From contig JAAYGE010000116.1 of NCBI GenBank assembly GCA_012727835.1, positions 1 to 16,621 on the forward strand: a stretch of DNA of 16,621 bases, given 5' to 3'. Positions 14,399-16,621 of the stretch are shown piece after piece. This stretch comes from Bacillota bacterium (GTDB taxonomy: Bacteria > Bacillota_H > UBA994 > UBA5500). The first letter of the stretch is position 1. Each line of letters opens with the position of its first letter. The translations under genes were made by a program, and so were the position numbers. The notes below the pieces were generated by a model that saw only the letters and a program-made list of their open reading frames with translations, was not told the origin of the DNA and did not search any database.

Positions 14399-14956
14399 TT
14401 ATTTACCAGCTTGTATAGATGCGATCTGAGCAGCTTTCTCCGGTTGCATTTTGCCTAAAATAGCTCCCGCCGCCTCCGCTGGCATCTGATACAAGATCGA
14501 CCTCACTTCTTCCACATTCATCTTCTCTAAGATCTGGGCTGCCTCCTGAGCCCGCATGTTTTGATACATCTTAGCCGTACGCACCAATTCGGCATCGGCT
14601 TTCGCTGTTTGTTCAGCTACCAATTGGGCCTTCAAATCTTCTATTTCCTCCAACAGCTCCTCAATGCGAGCCTGCTGCTGGCGTACATTGTCCTGTAGAT
14701 CGCTGATGCGTTGCTCTCGCTGCTCTATTTCCAACTCCAATAGTTCTATGCGAGCGTCCCAGTCGGGTTCTTCCTCCTCAGGTTCCGGGTCCGCTGGCTC
14801 CGGGCTAGGGAAGAGCCGCCCCACCAGAGGTAAGTCGGCATATTCCCACCAACCGAGGGCTCGTCCCACCAGTATGGTGCTGATGGTGACTATACCTAAC
14901 ACCAGAAAGACGAGTACAAAGATTAGACCGATTGATTTGTTGCGTTTCTCCGTCAT
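14399..14956 (-). CDS. MotE/YlxF-like membrane coiled-coil protein
   Basis: The protein has 185 residues. One membrane segment (about 9-31) is followed by a proline/glutamate-rich linker (about 50-66) and a long coiled coil (about 68-125, rich in E, Q, L). The C-terminal helical domain ('YQNMRAQEAAQILEKMNVEE', 'VRSILYQMPAEAAGAILGKM') is of the MgtE N-terminal type. This architecture and position between fliJ and fliK match Bacillus YlxF and are related to MotE of alpha-proteobacteria, which acts as a MotC chaperone. The exact function in Gram-positives is not known. It starts by a four-base ATGA overlap with the fliJ stop. Confidence 0.85.
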   Translation of the reverse strand: MTEKRNKSIGLIFVLVFLVLGIVTISTILVGRALGWWEYADLPLVGRLFPSPEPADPEPEEEEPDWDARIELLELEIEQREQRISDLQDNVRQQQARIEELLEEIEDLKAQLVAEQTAKADAELVRTAKMYQNMRAQEAAQILEKMNVEEVRSILYQMPAEAAGAILGKMQPEKAAQIASIQAGK

Positions 14957-15402
14957 AGTCGTTCCCCATTTGGCCAGCTCTGCACGGCTAGTTCATCAAG
15001 AGCGACCTGTTCCAACTGTGCCTGAGCTAGCATGAATTGTTCTTTCTGCCTTTCTTCTAATTGCTCCAAGGTTCGTCTTTCTAGGCGGGCCCGATACACA
15101 TGCTGACGTTGTTCATCAACGGCTTCCTCAGCCGTAACCCTTTCCTGTTGTCGCTCCTCCTCCCGCTGAGCCAACACGGGATGCCAGTTGCGCCAAGTAA
15201 TCAACTGGGCCGCCGGCAAGCCTCCCGCCTCTGCCTGCTGCATACGCCCAAGAAACCGGATGCGTTGCTCACGGGCTTGGGCTAGGGCCTCTTCAGCCTG
15301 GGCTAGTTCTCCCAACCTCTGTTGCAACTTTCTTTTTTCCATATCTTCAACAGCCTGTTGCAGGCGCAACACCTGAGCTAAACGAAAATTAAACACCGCC
15401 AT
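14953..15402 (-). CDS. fliJ: FliJ, export ATPase stalk/chaperone escort protein
   Basis: FliJ is the coiled-coil stalk in the FliI hexamer that links it to FlhA. The protein has 149 residues, almost wholly alpha-helical and rich in Q, E, R and A, with the family-like start 'FNFRLAQVLRLQQAVEDMEK'. The ATG at 15402 has GGAGGT eight bases upstream and lies 6 nt after the fliI stop. Sequence conservation in the family is low; the place between fliI and the motE-like gene makes the call secure. Confidence 0.92.
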   Translation of the reverse strand: MAVFNFRLAQVLRLQQAVEDMEKRKLQQRLGELAQAEEALAQAREQRIRFLGRMQQAEAGGLPAAQLITWRNWHPVLAQREEERQQERVTAEEAVDEQRQHVYRARLERRTLEQLEERQKEQFMLAQAQLEQVALDELAVQSWPNGERL

Positions 15403-15408
15403 TCCTTT

Positions 15409-16621
15409 TTACCTCCCGACTGCCTGCAACAAGGCGGCCACTGCCTGTTGATAGTTGTCCTTTTCCATAGCCACCTGCTGCAAAACACCGTTAATGGCTG
15501 GCAGCCTTTCTATTGCTTCATCGATCTCCGGATTGCCGCCCGCCTTATAGGCTCCGATATTGATCAAGTCCTGATTTTCCCGATAGACCGCCAGCAAACG
15601 CCGGGCTCGATTGGCTGCCTCCCGCTGCTCCGGCGACGCCAGTTCCATAAACAAACGGCTAATGCTGGCCAACGGATCGATGGCGGGATAATGGCCCCGG
15701 TTGGCTAAATCGCGGGAGAGGACGATGTGGCCGTCGAGAATACCACGCACCGCATCGGTGATCGGTTCGTTCATGTCATCACCATCCACCAAGACGGTGT
15801 AAAAGGCGGTTATGGAGCCCTCCTCGGCTCGTCCGCTTCTTTCCAGCAGCCGCGGCAACAGGGAAAAGACCGAGGGAGTGTAACCGCGGCTGGTGGGCGG
15901 CTCGCCGATTGATAACCCCACCTCCCGTTGAGCCATAGCAAAACGGGTTAGTGAGTCGACCATTAACATCACATTCTGGCCTTGGTCACGGAAATATTCG
16001 GCGATGGCGGTGGCCACAAAAGCCCCTTTTAAGCGGACTAGAGCCGGTTGGTCGGAGGTGGCAACGACCACCACCGAGCGAGCCATCCCCTCGGGGCCCA
16101 GATCCCTTTCGATAAACTCTCTGACCTCCCGGCCCCGCTCGCCGATGAGCCCAATCACATTTACGTCGGCTTGGCTGTTGCGGGCAATCATACCTAGTAG
16201 GGTACTCTTACCCACACCGCTACCGGCAAAAATGCCTAGTCGCTGACCGATGCCCACCGTGAGCAAGCTGTCAATGGCCCGCACGCCGGTGGATAACACC
16301 TGATCGATACGTGGCCGCGTCAAGGGGTGGGGCGGCTCGGCCATCAGAGGATAAAAGGTGCGGCTCAGAATTGGCTCCCCCTCATCCAACACATTACCCA
16401 GGCCATCCAGCACACGCCCTAACAGGTCCTCCCCCACGGCCACCTGTAACGGTCGCCCGGTAGCCTCCACCAACGAACCGGGGGCTAACCCGTCGGCCCC
16501 ACCTAACGGCATCAATAGGACACTATCGTCTCTAAAACCAACTACCTCGGCCAGCACCCAAGATTGGTCTGTGCGCCTGATACGGCAAACTTCTCCCACT
16601 TGTACCAGCGGCCCGGTGGAC
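15409..16621 (-). CDS. fliI: FliI, flagellar export ATPase (5' end outside the window)
   Basis: FliI is the F1-like hexameric ATPase of flagellar export. At least 403 codons are present. The frame stays open to the window edge and reads STGPLVQVGEVCRIRR, a normal internal FliI stretch, so the GTG at 16599 is an internal valine codon and the true start is upstream. Counting from that GTG: the beta-barrel domain covers about 1-85, Walker A GSGVGKST about 126-133, and 'GLIGERGREVREFIE' follows. Walker B is VMLMVDSLTRFAMAQRE, followed by 'SIGEPPTSRGYTPSVFSLLP' and the arginine-finger region. The C-terminal helical domain ends AVAALLQAVGR. About 30-40 residues appear to be missing at the N-terminus. 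Confidence 0.96.
   Translation of the reverse strand, partial: STGPLVQVGEVCRIRRTDQSWVLAEVVGFRDDSVLLMPLGGADGLAPGSLVEATGRPLQVAVGEDLLGRVLDGLGNVLDEGEPILSRTFYPLMAEPPHPLTRPRIDQVLSTGVRAIDSLLTVGIGQRLGIFAGSGVGKSTLLGMIARNSQADVNVIGLIGERGREVREFIERDLGPEGMARSVVVVATSDQPALVRLKGAFVATAIAEYFRDQGQNVMLMVDSLTRFAMAQREVGLSIGEPPTSRGYTPSVFSLLPRLLERSGRAEEGSITAFYTVLVDGDDMNEPITDAVRGILDGHIVLSRDLANRGHYPAIDPLASISRLFMELASPEQREAANRARRLLAVYRENQDLINIGAYKAGGNPEIDEAIERLPAINGVLQQVAMEKDNYQQAVAALLQAVGR

Overview
The window is a block of a flagellar/chemotaxis (fla/che) operon, entirely on the minus strand, and it reads from the right edge to the left. The order in transcription is fliI (5' end cut) - fliJ - motE-like - fliK - flgD - TIGR02530-type gene - flgE - flbD/swrD - motA - motB - fliL - fliM - fliY - cheY - fliO - fliP - fliQ - fliR - flhB - flhA - flhF (3' end cut). 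This order, a FliY (CheC-like domain fused to FliN) in place of plain FliN, cheY right after fliY, and strong AGGAGG-type ribosome binding sites point to a Gram-positive (Firmicutes) bacterium, probably a clostridial-class lineage rather than Bacillus because motA and motB sit inside the cluster. The species cannot be told from this.

Right part (about 12.2-16.6 kb): export ATPase and stalk (FliI, FliJ), the MotE-like membrane coiled-coil protein, hook-length ruler FliK, hook cap FlgD and a small conserved flagellar-operon protein. Middle (8.7-12.1 kb): hook protein FlgE, FlbD/SwrD, stator MotA/MotB and FliL. The spacers on either side of flgE hold strong stem-loops that do not look like intrinsic terminators. 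Next (6.0-8.7 kb): the switch and signalling part, FliM, FliY and CheY. Left (0-6.0 kb): the membrane export gate FliO, FliP, FliQ, FliR, FlhB and FlhA, followed by the start of the SRP-type GTPase FlhF. Genes mostly abut or overlap by a few bases, so co-transcription and translational coupling are likely. No promoter or convincing terminator was seen.

The standout is cheY. Its first 47 nt (TTG start at 6529, encoding MSHRVLVVDDAAFMR plus two bases) are separated from the rest of the gene (6318..6003) by 164 nt that hit an in-frame stop almost at once. The insert (6482..6319) has the hallmarks of a very small, ORF-less group I intron: the 5' exon ends in U, paired as U.G in an 8-bp P1; the 3' exon forms an 8-bp P10 with the adjacent bases of the same guide; it ends in G; P3, P4, P6 and P7 can be drawn in canonical order; and the P7 strands resemble the group I R and S signatures. 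Removing it restores the exact CheY consensus FMRMMIKDIL and a 120-residue protein with all catalytic residues. The chemotaxis regulator therefore appears to depend on RNA splicing. An annotation that starts at the ATG inside the intron would be wrong.
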